Shown piece after piece: positions 53,494 through 62,062 of a stretch of 64,000 nt of DNA. The stretch's first letter is position 1; every line of letters begins with the position of its first letter. A program made the translations under genes and the position numbers. Location of the stretch: contig NZ_KI669454.1 of the NCBI RefSeq assembly GCF_000507845.1, positions 124,001 through 188,000 of the forward strand. Reading direction: 5' to 3'. This DNA comes from Helicobacter macacae MIT 99-5501 (GTDB taxonomy: Bacteria > Campylobacterota > Campylobacteria > Campylobacterales > Helicobacteraceae). The notes under the pieces were generated by a model. That model was not told the DNA's origin. It ran no database searches and was given only the letters and a program-made list of their open reading frames with translations.

Positions 53494-55617
53494 ATGCCAA
53501 AGACTTCTTCAAGTAATAAAGACATAAAATCCCTCATCACTACCCCTATATACTATGTCAATGATGTCCCTCATATCGGGCATACATATTCTACTATCAT
53601 CGCTGATATGCTGAAAAAATACAAGTGGCTAAGGGGCGAAGATGTGTTTTTGCTGACAGGCACAGATGAGCACGGGCAAAAAATCGAGCTTTCTGCCAAA
53701 GCAAAGGGTAAGACACCTAAGCAATATGCAGATGAGATAAGCTCTAAATTCCGTGATTTGTGGGATAGGCTAGGCATTGAGTATGATTATTTCATACGCA
53801 CTACTGATGAGGGACACAAAGAAGCTGTGGCAAATGTGTTTGAAGAGATGTGCAAAAATGGAGATGTGTATTTGGGGGAGTATGAGGGGGATTATTGTGT
53901 AAGCTGTGAGAGCTACTACACAGGGGTAGAAAATGGCAAATGCCCAGAGTGTCCGGGGGATAAGCCACTTACCAAAATCAAAGAGGAGAGCTACTTTTTT
54001 GCACTATCTCGCTATGAAAAAAGACTGCTTGAGTGGTATAAAAATGGTGCGATATTGCCCATACACAAGCGCAATGAAGTCATAGCTTTTGTAGAGAATG
54101 GACTAAAAGATTTATCCATATCGCGCACAAGTTTTGAGTGGGGGATAAAGCTACCAAAGGTAAGTGTAGATGGGAAAACTCCACAAAAAGAACATATCGT
54201 GTATGTGTGGCTTGATGCGTTGTTTAACTACCTAAGTGCGCTTGGGTTTTATCAAAAAGAAAAATCTAGCCATAATGATTCTAGTCCAAAATCCACAGAC
54301 AAAAAGCGATATTGGGGGAATGCCACTCATATCGTTGGCAAAGACATTTTGCGCTTTCACGCGGTGTATTGGCCTGCGTTTTTGATGAGCTTGGGACTAC
54401 CTCTACCTAAGCATATCTATGCGCACGGGTGGTGGCTACGAGATGGGCAAAAGATGAGTAAATCACTTGGCAATGTCATAAATCCTACCGAGTTTGCCTC
54501 TGCTTATGGTATAGAAAATCTGCGTTTTTATCTTTTGCGCGAAGCACCATTTGGACAAGATGGCGACTTTAGCCAAAAGGCATTGGTTGAGCGCATAAAT
54601 ACCGAGCTTAGCAATGATTTGGGCAATCTACTAAATCGCCTCATAGGGATAAGCGAAAAATATACAAATTTGGAAATACACTTAGGCGGTGATGATTTTT
54701 CAAGCAATCTTGCGCAAGGCTTTGGTGGGCGATATAAGGGCGAGTGGGAGGAAGCAAACGCGATATTTGAGAGCGCGGAGGCAAAAATGGAATCGGTAAA
54801 TATCAAGGGCTACATTGAGGATATTTGGAGGGTGCTTCACCTTGCAAATGCAAGTGTGGCTAAATATGAGCCGTGGAATCTATACAAAAATGGCGAGATA
54901 GAGGCACTAAATGGGCTTTTGGCATTGCTTGCAAACTTGCTATTGAAAGTTGGGTTTATGCTTTTCCCTGTGATGCCAAAGACTACGCAAACTATTGCTA
55001 GGGCGTTTGGAGTGGAGATTACGCAGGAGGATTTTAGGCGTTTGGTGGTGGAGAATGTGCCTTTTAGGGATTTGCGTGTGCAAAAAACACCGCCGCTTTT
55101 TAGTAAAATCGATGGATTGCTTATCGATGAAAACTACGCGCTAGAATCAAAAGAATCCAAACAAGAATCCAAAAACGCGCAAGAAAAAAATAAAAATGCC
55201 AAAAATGATAGTGCAAAAAATGCTAATGCCAAAATCGCAAGTGCCAAAATCGATGGCGTAGCTACTATCCAAGAAATAACCAAAGATTCTAGCCAAATCG
55301 GTATAGATGATTTTGCCAAAGTAGACATTCGCGTAGGCGAGATTTTATCTTGTGAAGCATTGCCAAAATCCAACAAACTTTTGCGACTAAGCATTGATAT
55401 GGGGGAGGAAAGCCCTAGAGTGGTGCTCTCTGGCATAGCGCAGTTTTATCGTCCAGATGAGATTATCGGCAGGCAAGTGTGCGTGGTGGCAAACCTAAAG
55501 CCAGCTAAGATTATGGGGGAATTTAGCTATGGAATGATACTTGCTAGCAAAGATGAGAATGGGCTGTCATTGCTTGGCATAGATGGCAAACGCAAAAATG
55601 GGAGTAAAGTAAGCTAG
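53494..55617 (+). CDS. metG: Methionyl-tRNA synthetase MetG
   Basis: MetG charges initiator and elongator tRNA-Met. The 707-aa product has the class I HIGH motif as HIGHTYST (near residue 27), the zinc-binding CVSC...CPEC knuckle, DALFNYLSALG, and KMSKS (GQKMSKSLGN). A C-terminal EMAP/Trbp111-like tRNA-binding domain (DFAKVDIRVGEIL to the end) follows a Lys/Asn/Ser/Glu-rich linker of about 50 residues (near 548-598) that is longer than usual. Its stop overlaps the next start by one base (TAGTG), coupling the two genes. Confidence 0.95.
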   Translation: MPKTSSSNKDIKSLITTPIYYVNDVPHIGHTYSTIIADMLKKYKWLRGEDVFLLTGTDEHGQKIELSAKAKGKTPKQYADEISSKFRDLWDRLGIEYDYFIRTTDEGHKEAVANVFEEMCKNGDVYLGEYEGDYCVSCESYYTGVENGKCPECPGDKPLTKIKEESYFFALSRYEKRLLEWYKNGAILPIHKRNEVIAFVENGLKDLSISRTSFEWGIKLPKVSVDGKTPQKEHIVYVWLDALFNYLSALGFYQKEKSSHNDSSPKSTDKKRYWGNATHIVGKDILRFHAVYWPAFLMSLGLPLPKHIYAHGWWLRDGQKMSKSLGNVINPTEFASAYGIENLRFYLLREAPFGQDGDFSQKALVERINTELSNDLGNLLNRLIGISEKYTNLEIHLGGDDFSSNLAQGFGGRYKGEWEEANAIFESAEAKMESVNIKGYIEDIWRVLHLANASVAKYEPWNLYKNGEIEALNGLLALLANLLLKVGFMLFPVMPKTTQTIARAFGVEITQEDFRRLVVENVPFRDLRVQKTPPLFSKIDGLLIDENYALESKESKQESKNAQEKNKNAKNDSAKNANAKIASAKIDGVATIQEITKDSSQIGIDDFAKVDIRVGEILSCEALPKSNKLLRLSIDMGEESPRVVLSGIAQFYRPDEIIGRQVCVVANLKPAKIMGEFSYGMILASKDENGLSLLGIDGKRKNGSKVS

Positions 55618-56870
55618 TGAGAGTGCTTGAGGCGAGTGAAATCATTTGCGGGGAGCTTATAAATACCCCTGCTATCGGCTCTTTTGAGGGGTTTGCTACA
55701 AAGGTAGAAGATGTCAAAAGGGGTGTGCTGTTTTTTGCCCTAGATAGCGATGATATTGACGCAGCACTAGAAAAGGGTGCGTTTGGTGTTGTGTTTGATA
55801 GCTCTACACAGATGCGCAATGTCGAAATAGCGTGGATAAAGGTGGATAATATCCAAAGCTGTATTTCTCGCTTGGTGCGCTATCTCCTTATTAGCAAAAA
55901 GATAGAGATTATCTTGCTTGATGAGATTCAATATGCCATAGCAAAGCAGATAATCCGTGCAAAAGAAGTGCTATTTTTTGATGAATACAAGGGCGGGTTT
56001 ATATCAGCAAACAACTCTATCAACAATTCTATGAGATTTTCTGTGTGTGAATTGCTTGATGAGATAGTCCAGCAAAATCCCACCAAAATCATCACTTCGC
56101 TTGAGGGCATAGCGGATTTGAGCATCGAGGAATACACCACTTGTGTCAATCCGCAGCATTTGCCATTTGATATTATCACTCCTCATCAAATCTTTGAATC
56201 CAAATTTTATCACAAGATAAGTGCGTATCAGATTCCATTGCCTGCGGTGTTTTTGCCAGAGCTTGCTGCGGTGGTGGAGCAGCTGTGCTTGCGTGAGGGG
56301 GAAGAGATAGCGTTTGATATGAGTGATTTTGCACCCATAGAGAAGCTACTGCCCATAGCACTTTCCCCAGAAGCGAGAATCCTCCCTCTTGGCAAAAGCA
56401 ATAAAGTCGTAATCTCAACTAATAGTGTGGATATATTTTTGCGCTATGTGCGCTATCTCAAAGAAAACGCAAGGTATGGAGAGCTAGCGTTTTTTGTCCC
56501 TAGAATATTAGATGATAAGAGCAAAGAGGTGTTTACGCCTATCCCTTGTGAGGGGGATTCTAGCGAGTATGGTGGGGAGTCTTCTGCCCTGCAGTCGTAT
56601 TGCAAGGTGGGATTTTGCGTGGAGTATGATAGAGGTGGAGCGCAAAGCGAAGTGGCTAGCGAAAATCCACAAGGTAAGGAAAGTGGGGAAAATAAGCAAA
56701 ATAATGCTAGCGATAAACTAGAAGCGATATGCTATGACTCATCAAATGAGCTACCAAAGCTACTTAAGCTATCAAGGTTTAATTTCGCACTTGTGCTTGG
56801 GATTAGCACGGAGGGATTGATTTTTGTGCTAAATGAAGCAAGCAAGGACACTTCGCCCGTGCTGTTTTAG
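55617..56870 (+). CDS. Mur-ligase-like protein without ATP-binding domain
   Basis: The 417-aa product starts at GTG 55617, sharing one base with the metG stop. The first 90 residues resemble the N-terminal UDP-substrate domain of MurF/MurE (SFEGFATKVEDVKRGVLFFAL, then the GAFGVVFD turn). The expected central domain with a GTxGKT P-loop is not there; instead comes a helical/beta region with a DEIQYAIAKQIIRAKEVLFFDE segment. I recall a conserved uncharacterised protein next to metG in H. pylori (HP0418) with similar text. A role in cell-wall metabolism is possible but unproven. An insertion rich in Ser/Gln/Asn/Gly lies near 305-370. Confidence 0.55.
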   Translation: MRVLEASEIICGELINTPAIGSFEGFATKVEDVKRGVLFFALDSDDIDAALEKGAFGVVFDSSTQMRNVEIAWIKVDNIQSCISRLVRYLLISKKIEIILLDEIQYAIAKQIIRAKEVLFFDEYKGGFISANNSINNSMRFSVCELLDEIVQQNPTKIITSLEGIADLSIEEYTTCVNPQHLPFDIITPHQIFESKFYHKISAYQIPLPAVFLPELAAVVEQLCLREGEEIAFDMSDFAPIEKLLPIALSPEARILPLGKSNKVVISTNSVDIFLRYVRYLKENARYGELAFFVPRILDDKSKEVFTPIPCEGDSSEYGGESSALQSYCKVGFCVEYDRGGAQSEVASENPQGKESGENKQNNASDKLEAICYDSSNELPKLLKLSRFNFALVLGISTEGLIFVLNEASKDTSPVLF

Positions 56871-56934
56871 TGGATTTGGGTAAGCAAGAACTTTATTCGC
56901 TATTTATTGCCGATAAGTCATAGAGAATAGAACA

Positions 56935-59326
56935 ATGCAAGGAGCACCTGACCCCGCTTGCACCATACAAGAACTTAGCCGAGCGATGCGCAACAATCCC
57001 ACACAAGCAGAAAAAAAACTTTGGCAAGCATTGCGAGGCAAAAAACTAGGATTTAAATTTAGACGGAAATTTGTGATTGATTCTAAATATATTGAGGATT
57101 TTGTATGCTTAGAAAAGCGGCTTATCATTGAGTGTGCGGAGGACAACACTCAAAGTCCCCTCCCGAAGCACGAGGGGCATTTAGACTTTTATTTAGAATC
57201 AAGAAATTTTAGAATTTTGCGCTTTTGTAATAGCGAGATTTTGGGGAATTTGGAGGGTGTTTTGCGTGTGATAAAAGAGGCTTTGGAATCAAGTGAGGAT
57301 TTTGCTAATGCAAAATCTACCCACGCCAAAGCCCCCTCCGCAAGGGAGGGAAAGAGAGAAAAACCCCTTCCCTTACGGTATGTATTTGGGGTGGGGCATC
57401 TTCCGCAAGGGGAGGGGGAATCAAAGAGTAGCCAATCAGCAATGAAGACGAAAAAGAATGTGTTGATGAGGAATCGGAGGAATACTGCACTAAAACGACA
57501 TAGCAAGACTAAAAGAGTGCTAACAGATGAGCAAAAACTCATTGTTGATTTAAGCAAGAGAATGGAGGAAAATGAGATTTTGGCTATCCAAGCGTGCGCT
57601 GGAAGTGGCAAAACCTCTACTTTAGAAGAAATCGCTTTAGCAAACACTAAACAACGATTCCTCTACCTAGCGTTTAATAAATCTATCGCTACTCAAGCTA
57701 TGGAAAGATTCCCAAAAAATGTCGAGGCAAAGACGATACACTCTCTTGCTTTTAATTATGCCAAAATGCACTTAGGAGACTTCGCTCCGCAGAGCAAGAT
57801 AACGATACTTGACTTGGAAAAGTTGGTAGAATTTGACTTTGATGAGCCTTATGATTTTGCTTATGGATTAAAAATATTTGAAAATTTTTTAAGAAGTGAT
57901 AAGACATTGGTTGAAACTACTTGTTTGCAAACATTTGATAGTGATTTGAGCGGAAGCAAAATCTCCCCCCCCCCCCTTAAGAGATGAAAAATTTATAAAG
58001 TTTCTATATGAAGCGACTTTAGAGGGGGCAATCCCACCAACACGGGATTTTGTAAAAAAATTTTATCAAATTCAAAAGAATGTGAAATATGATGATATTG
58101 ATTTTGATAGTGCGGAAAGATATGCTAGAGCGAGGCTTTGTGAGAAAGTTGGTAATTTTAAGCCATTAGATAAATTAAATATTTTTAATTTGTGTGAGGT
58201 GTTGCGATTTAAGTGTGGGTTTAGAGATATTAAAGCAGGTTTGGATAGGTTTAATAAATTTCTAAAAAGCAAAAAAGATTTTGATGATGTCAAATTTTGG
58301 CACAGAACCATCATTAAATATTTATTTCAAGCAACTTTGGATAAAAAACTCCCCATAACCCACGACTTTTATTTGAAGTATTATCAGATGAGAAAATATG
58401 AGCGATTGGAAGAAAAATATGATTTTATATTACTTGATGAAGCGCAAGATACAAATGAAATAATGCTTAGCATATTTTTAGACAATGATTGTAAAAAAAT
58501 CTTTGTGGGCGATACATTTCAAAGCATTTATGGGTTTAATGACTCCATAAATGCTTTTGAGATTGTAGAAACAAATCACCACCTTAGCTTATCGCAAAGC
58601 TTTCGTTGCAAGCAAGAAATACTTGATTATGCTAGCTTTTTCTTAGAAATGTTTGCAAACAAAGATTTTACGCCTATGAGAAGTGGATTTAGCGGTGATG
58701 AGAGAATCACTACTAGGGCGTATATATCACGCACAAATGCGGAAATCGCGCGATTTTTGGTTGATTTGTATAAAAGCGATAGTTTTGAGTATAAAGAGTA
58801 TCGCTTACTAAAGAGGGTAGATAGTATTTTTGAGCCTATTTGGGCGATAGTGCATTTTAAATCAAGTCAATTTGATAAGATTCCAAAGCGGTATTCTTAC
58901 ATAAAAGATTTTAATGACTTCAAAGAATTGATAGAATATATCGAGGAAATAGGAGATGCAGAATTGAAACAAGCGATAAAACTTTTAGAGGAGTTTGAAA
59001 AGATAGAAATAAGCAAAATCCAAAATCTAGCAGAATCTCTCTATGCAAACAGAGAAGCCAAAAATATCATAACCAACGCTCATCAAAGCAAAGGCTTAGA
59101 ATTTGATGAGGTGGTGCTCGGAAGAGATTTTTTTGACCTTTATGAAAAGCAACTAGAAGCGAGAAGAGAAAAAGAATGGGAAAAATTTCAGCAAGAACTA
59201 AATCTATTTTATGTAGCTATCACTCGGGCAAAAAAGAGACTTATTGATAAATCATCTAATGCGGAGTTATATGTTGAATGCAACGATTGGTATTACAACA
59301 GTGATGTGCTGATTTTGGGACTATAA
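56935..59326 (+). CDS. Phase-variable DUF559 nuclease-UvrD-like helicase fusion, OFF
   Basis: Two frames (56935-57987 and 57977-59326) join across C12 at 57965-57976. With 12 C the first ends at TGA 57985; 11 or 14 C gives about 796 aa, so it is off here. Residues about 5-120 are DUF559 (Vsr-like): AEKKLWQALRGKKLGFKFRRKF and YIEDFVC, with IECAEDN where DGxQH is usual. After a linker with palindrome-derived text, a UvrD/FBH1-like SF1 helicase follows: Walker A ACAGSGKTS (220-228), FNKSIATQAMERFP, LLDEAQDTN (near 499), GDTFQSIYGF and motif VI YVAITRAKKRL. The ATG 57442 could start the helicase alone. A DNA-repair or defence role is inferred; codon use is AT-rich in the helicase half. Confidence 0.8.
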
Positions 59327-59347
59327 GCGTTTTTGGCTTTGCCAAAT

Positions 59348-60679
59348 CTATTTGGAGCGCACACCGATTTGGTGGTATTCAAAGCCTAGATTTTGCAGAC
59401 TAAAATGCCGATAAATGTTGCGCCCATCAAAGATAACCTTTTCTTTTAGCTGCTTTGCTATCTCTTCAAAATCTGGGCTTCTAAACTCCCTCCATTCTGT
59501 TACTAGCACAAGTGCATTTGCACCCTTAATCGCGCTATATTTATCCTCTGCAAAGACGATAGAATCTAGCACATTTTTTAGATAAAACTTCGCTTGATTG
59601 ATAGCTTTTGGGTCATAGGCATTGATTTTTGCACCTCTTTTTGCTAGCTCATTTATCAGCACGAGCGAGCTTGCCTCACGCATATCATCAGTCTCTGGCT
59701 TGAAGCTAAGCCCCCATAATGCAAACACAAATCCATTTAGATTTTCCCCAAATCGTGCGATGATTTTCTCCACCAAAAGCATTTTTTGAGATTCATTCAC
59801 GCCTTGAATCGCCTGTAAGATTCGCGGTGTGTAGCCATTATCAAGTGCGGTTTTTTCTAGCGCTTTGACATCTTTGGGGAAGCAGCTACCGCCATAGCCA
59901 CAGCCCGGATAGATGAAGCTATATCCGATTCGCGAATCTGAGCCTACGCCTAGTCGCACATCGTTTATGTCCGCGCCCACACGCTCACAAATCTGGCTCA
60001 TCTCGTTTATGAAGCTGATTTTGGTGGCAAGTAGTGAGTTTGCGGCGTATTTTGTCATCTCGGCAGATTCTACACTCATAGCGATAAATCTATCGCTTTT
60101 GACTAAAAACGGCGAGTATAGTGTGCGCATAATTTCTAGGGCTTTTTGGCTATCTGCACCGATTACCACTCTATCTGGGCTCATAAAGTCTTTTATGGCT
60201 ACGCCCTCTTTTAGAAACTCTGGATTGCTTATGACATCAAAGTCTATGTCTAAACCGCGCGATTTTAGCTTCTCTTTTATGATAGATTTCACAGATTTTG
60301 CAGTGCCAACAGGCACTGTGCTTTTATCCACCACCACGCAATATCCCTCTATAATCTCGCCAATATCCCCCGCCACACTTTGCACAAAGCGCAAATCCGC
60401 ACTGCCATCATCGCCCATAGGTGTCCCCACAGCGATGAAAATCACTTCGGCATTTTGCAGTGCCTCACGCTTATTTGTGCTAAAGTGGAGTGTGCTTTTT
60501 GCTTGATTTTCCTTTATCATTTCACTTAAGCCCGGTTCATAGATAGGCACGATGCCTTGCTTTAATTGAGTGATTTTGTCCTCATCTATGTCAAGGCAAA
60601 TCACGCAGTTACCATTCTCGGCAAAACAAGCCCCCGCTACAAGCCCTACATATCCACTGCCTACAACTGCGATTTTCAT
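59348..60679 (-). CDS. ugd: UDP-glucose 6-dehydrogenase
   Basis: The enzyme oxidises UDP-glucose twice to UDP-glucuronate using NAD+. The 443-aa product has GSGYVGLVAGACFAENG, DKSTVPVGT, the central NPEFLKEG, and the catalytic Cys in GYGGSCFPKD. The ATG at 60679 has AAAAAGGAG upstream; an earlier in-frame ATG (60727) overlaps the upstream gene and was rejected. It is 28 bp after the UDP-glucuronate decarboxylase gene, so product and substrate are linked in one operon. Confidence 0.95.
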   Translation of the reverse strand: MKIAVVGSGYVGLVAGACFAENGNCVICLDIDEDKITQLKQGIVPIYEPGLSEMIKENQAKSTLHFSTNKREALQNAEVIFIAVGTPMGDDGSADLRFVQSVAGDIGEIIEGYCVVVDKSTVPVGTAKSVKSIIKEKLKSRGLDIDFDVISNPEFLKEGVAIKDFMSPDRVVIGADSQKALEIMRTLYSPFLVKSDRFIAMSVESAEMTKYAANSLLATKISFINEMSQICERVGADINDVRLGVGSDSRIGYSFIYPGCGYGGSCFPKDVKALEKTALDNGYTPRILQAIQGVNESQKMLLVEKIIARFGENLNGFVFALWGLSFKPETDDMREASSLVLINELAKRGAKINAYDPKAINQAKFYLKNVLDSIVFAEDKYSAIKGANALVLVTEWREFRSPDFEEIAKQLKEKVIFDGRNIYRHFSLQNLGFEYHQIGVRSK

Positions 60680-60707
60680 TGGAATCTCCTTTTTGGGTTT
60701 TATAGCG

Positions 60708-61670
60708 TTATCGCATTTTTGTGCCATTTTTGGCTAAAAGGTTTTCAAAATACTCTATTGTTTTGACTAGTCCGTCTTTTAGTGCGACTTTTGGCTGCCA
60801 CTCTAGCTCTTTTTTTGCTAGGGTAATGTCTGGTTTGCGCTGCTTGGGGTCATCTTGTGGGAGTGGGTGAAAGATTAGCTTGGATTTAGAGTTGGTTAGG
60901 GCTAGGATTTGATTTGCTAGCTCTAGTATGCTAAACTCACTTGGATTGCCTATATTTACAGGTCCTACAAAATCGGGGCGAGAGTCCATTAGTCGCATCA
61001 TTCCCTCTATCAAATCATCGACATAGCAAAAACTGCGCGTTTGTGAGCCATCGCCATAAATGCTTATGTCTTTGCCTAGCAATGCTTGAATGACAAAGTT
61101 GCTTACCACGCGCCCGTCATTTGGGTGCATTCGCGCTCCGTAGGTATTAAAGATACGCATTACTTTGATTTGTAAATTGTGCTGTCTATGGTAGTCAAAA
61201 AATAGCGTTTCTGCGCATCGTTTGCCCTCATCATAGCACGCCCTTATGCCGATAGGATTTACACAGCCACGATAAGATTCTACTTGGGGGTGGATTTCTG
61301 GGTCGCCATAGACTTCGCTAGTGGAGGCTTGGAGGATTTTTGCTTTGACGCGCTTGGCAAGTCCTAGCATATTGATAGCACCTACTACGGAGGTTTTGGT
61401 CGTTTGCACAGGGTCAAACTGATAATGAATAGGGCTTGCTGGGCAGGCGAGATTGTAAATCTCATCGACTTCTACATACAGCGGGAAAGTAATATCAGCT
61501 CGCATAAATTCAAATCTCGGGTGGACAAGCAGATGAGCAATATTTGCCTTTGTGCCCGTGAAAAGATTATCCACGCAAAGCACTTCATCGCCTCTCTCTA
61601 TGAGCCTATCGCACAAATGCGAACCTAAAAACCCCGCCCCACCCGTTACTAGAATCTTTTTGTTTAGCAT
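60708..61670 (-). CDS. uxs: UDP-glucuronate decarboxylase (UDP-xylose synthase)
   Basis: The enzyme converts UDP-glucuronate to UDP-xylose. The 320-aa SDR protein has [10 protein letters not shown], the [11 protein letters not shown] segment characteristic of UXS, the STSEVYG strand with catalytic Ser, and YDEGK (Tyr-xxx-Lys, as ACYDEGKR). [21 protein letters not shown] is also typical. Together with Ugd it would give UDP-GlcA and UDP-Xyl; the receiver of xylose is not seen. It is upstream of ugd on the same strand. Ribosome site not obvious; ATG at 61670. Confidence 0.92.
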   Translation of the reverse strand: MLNKKILVTGGAGFLGSHLCDRLIERGDEVLCVDNLFTGTKANIAHLLVHPRFEFMRADITFPLYVEVDEIYNLACPASPIHYQFDPVQTTKTSVVGAINMLGLAKRVKAKILQASTSEVYGDPEIHPQVESYRGCVNPIGIRACYDEGKRCAETLFFDYHRQHNLQIKVMRIFNTYGARMHPNDGRVVSNFVIQALLGKDISIYGDGSQTRSFCYVDDLIEGMMRLMDSRPDFVGPVNIGNPSEFSILELANQILALTNSKSKLIFHPLPQDDPKQRKPDITLAKKELEWQPKVALKDGLVKTIEYFENLLAKNGTKMR

Positions 61671-61687
61671 AGCGTTATCTCGTTGGT

Positions 61688-61780
61688 TTAATGTCGTGTT
61701 TTACTTAAAGGGGCTAATATAAATATTAGCGATAAGATTATCGCACATAGCGCGAATGCTGTTACTACTATACCAATCAT
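61688..61780 (-). CDS. Single-helix membrane microprotein, 30 aa
   Basis: The product is 30 residues: [20 protein letters not shown] continues into [10 protein letters not shown]. One hydrophobic helix with a basic tail. Its ATG overlaps the stop of the 75-residue gene as TAATG (61782-61778), and AGGAGG lies 9-14 bases before it, inside the upstream gene. This is the second instance of the arrangement seen at 546-677. Family unknown; probably acts with its partner in the inner membrane. Confidence 0.6.
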   Translation of the reverse strand: MIGIVVTAFALCAIILSLIFILAPLSKTRH

Positions 61781-62007
61781 TATAGTTCCTCCAAATCATC
61801 AAGTCTTTTATTAAATGCTCTATTAGCGACATAGATTCCGCACAATAAGACGATTATGCCAATAGCGATGCAGACTCCAAGCACCAAATCAATCTCTTTG
61901 TAGTGTGTTGCAGTGTATCCAAAGATTCCAAACAATGCCACCAAAAATGCAATGACTAAGGCTTTAAGATAGTCTAGCCTAGCTTGCAACCTCTCTTTTT
62001 TACTCAT
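61780..62007 (-). CDS. Small two-helix membrane protein, 75 aa
   Basis: The 75-residue product begins with a charged helix (MSKKERLQARLDYLKAL), has two hydrophobic helices (about residues 17-32 and 41-61), and ends in an acidic helix (FNKRLDDLEEL). GAGG precedes the ATG. The layout (charged, two helices, charged) resembles the 72-residue protein at 677-895, and each is followed by a TAATG-coupled microprotein gene. An inverted repeat TGTTAT-N6-ATAACA lies at 62028-62045 just upstream. Lies between nucleotide-sugar genes but need not belong to their pathway. Confidence 0.7.
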   Translation of the reverse strand: MSKKERLQARLDYLKALVIAFLVALFGIFGYTATHYKEIDLVLGVCIAIGIIVLLCGIYVANRAFNKRLDDLEEL

Positions 62008-62062
62008 TGAAACCTCACAAAATTTTTTGTTATATTACCATAACAACACTTTAAAATATTAT

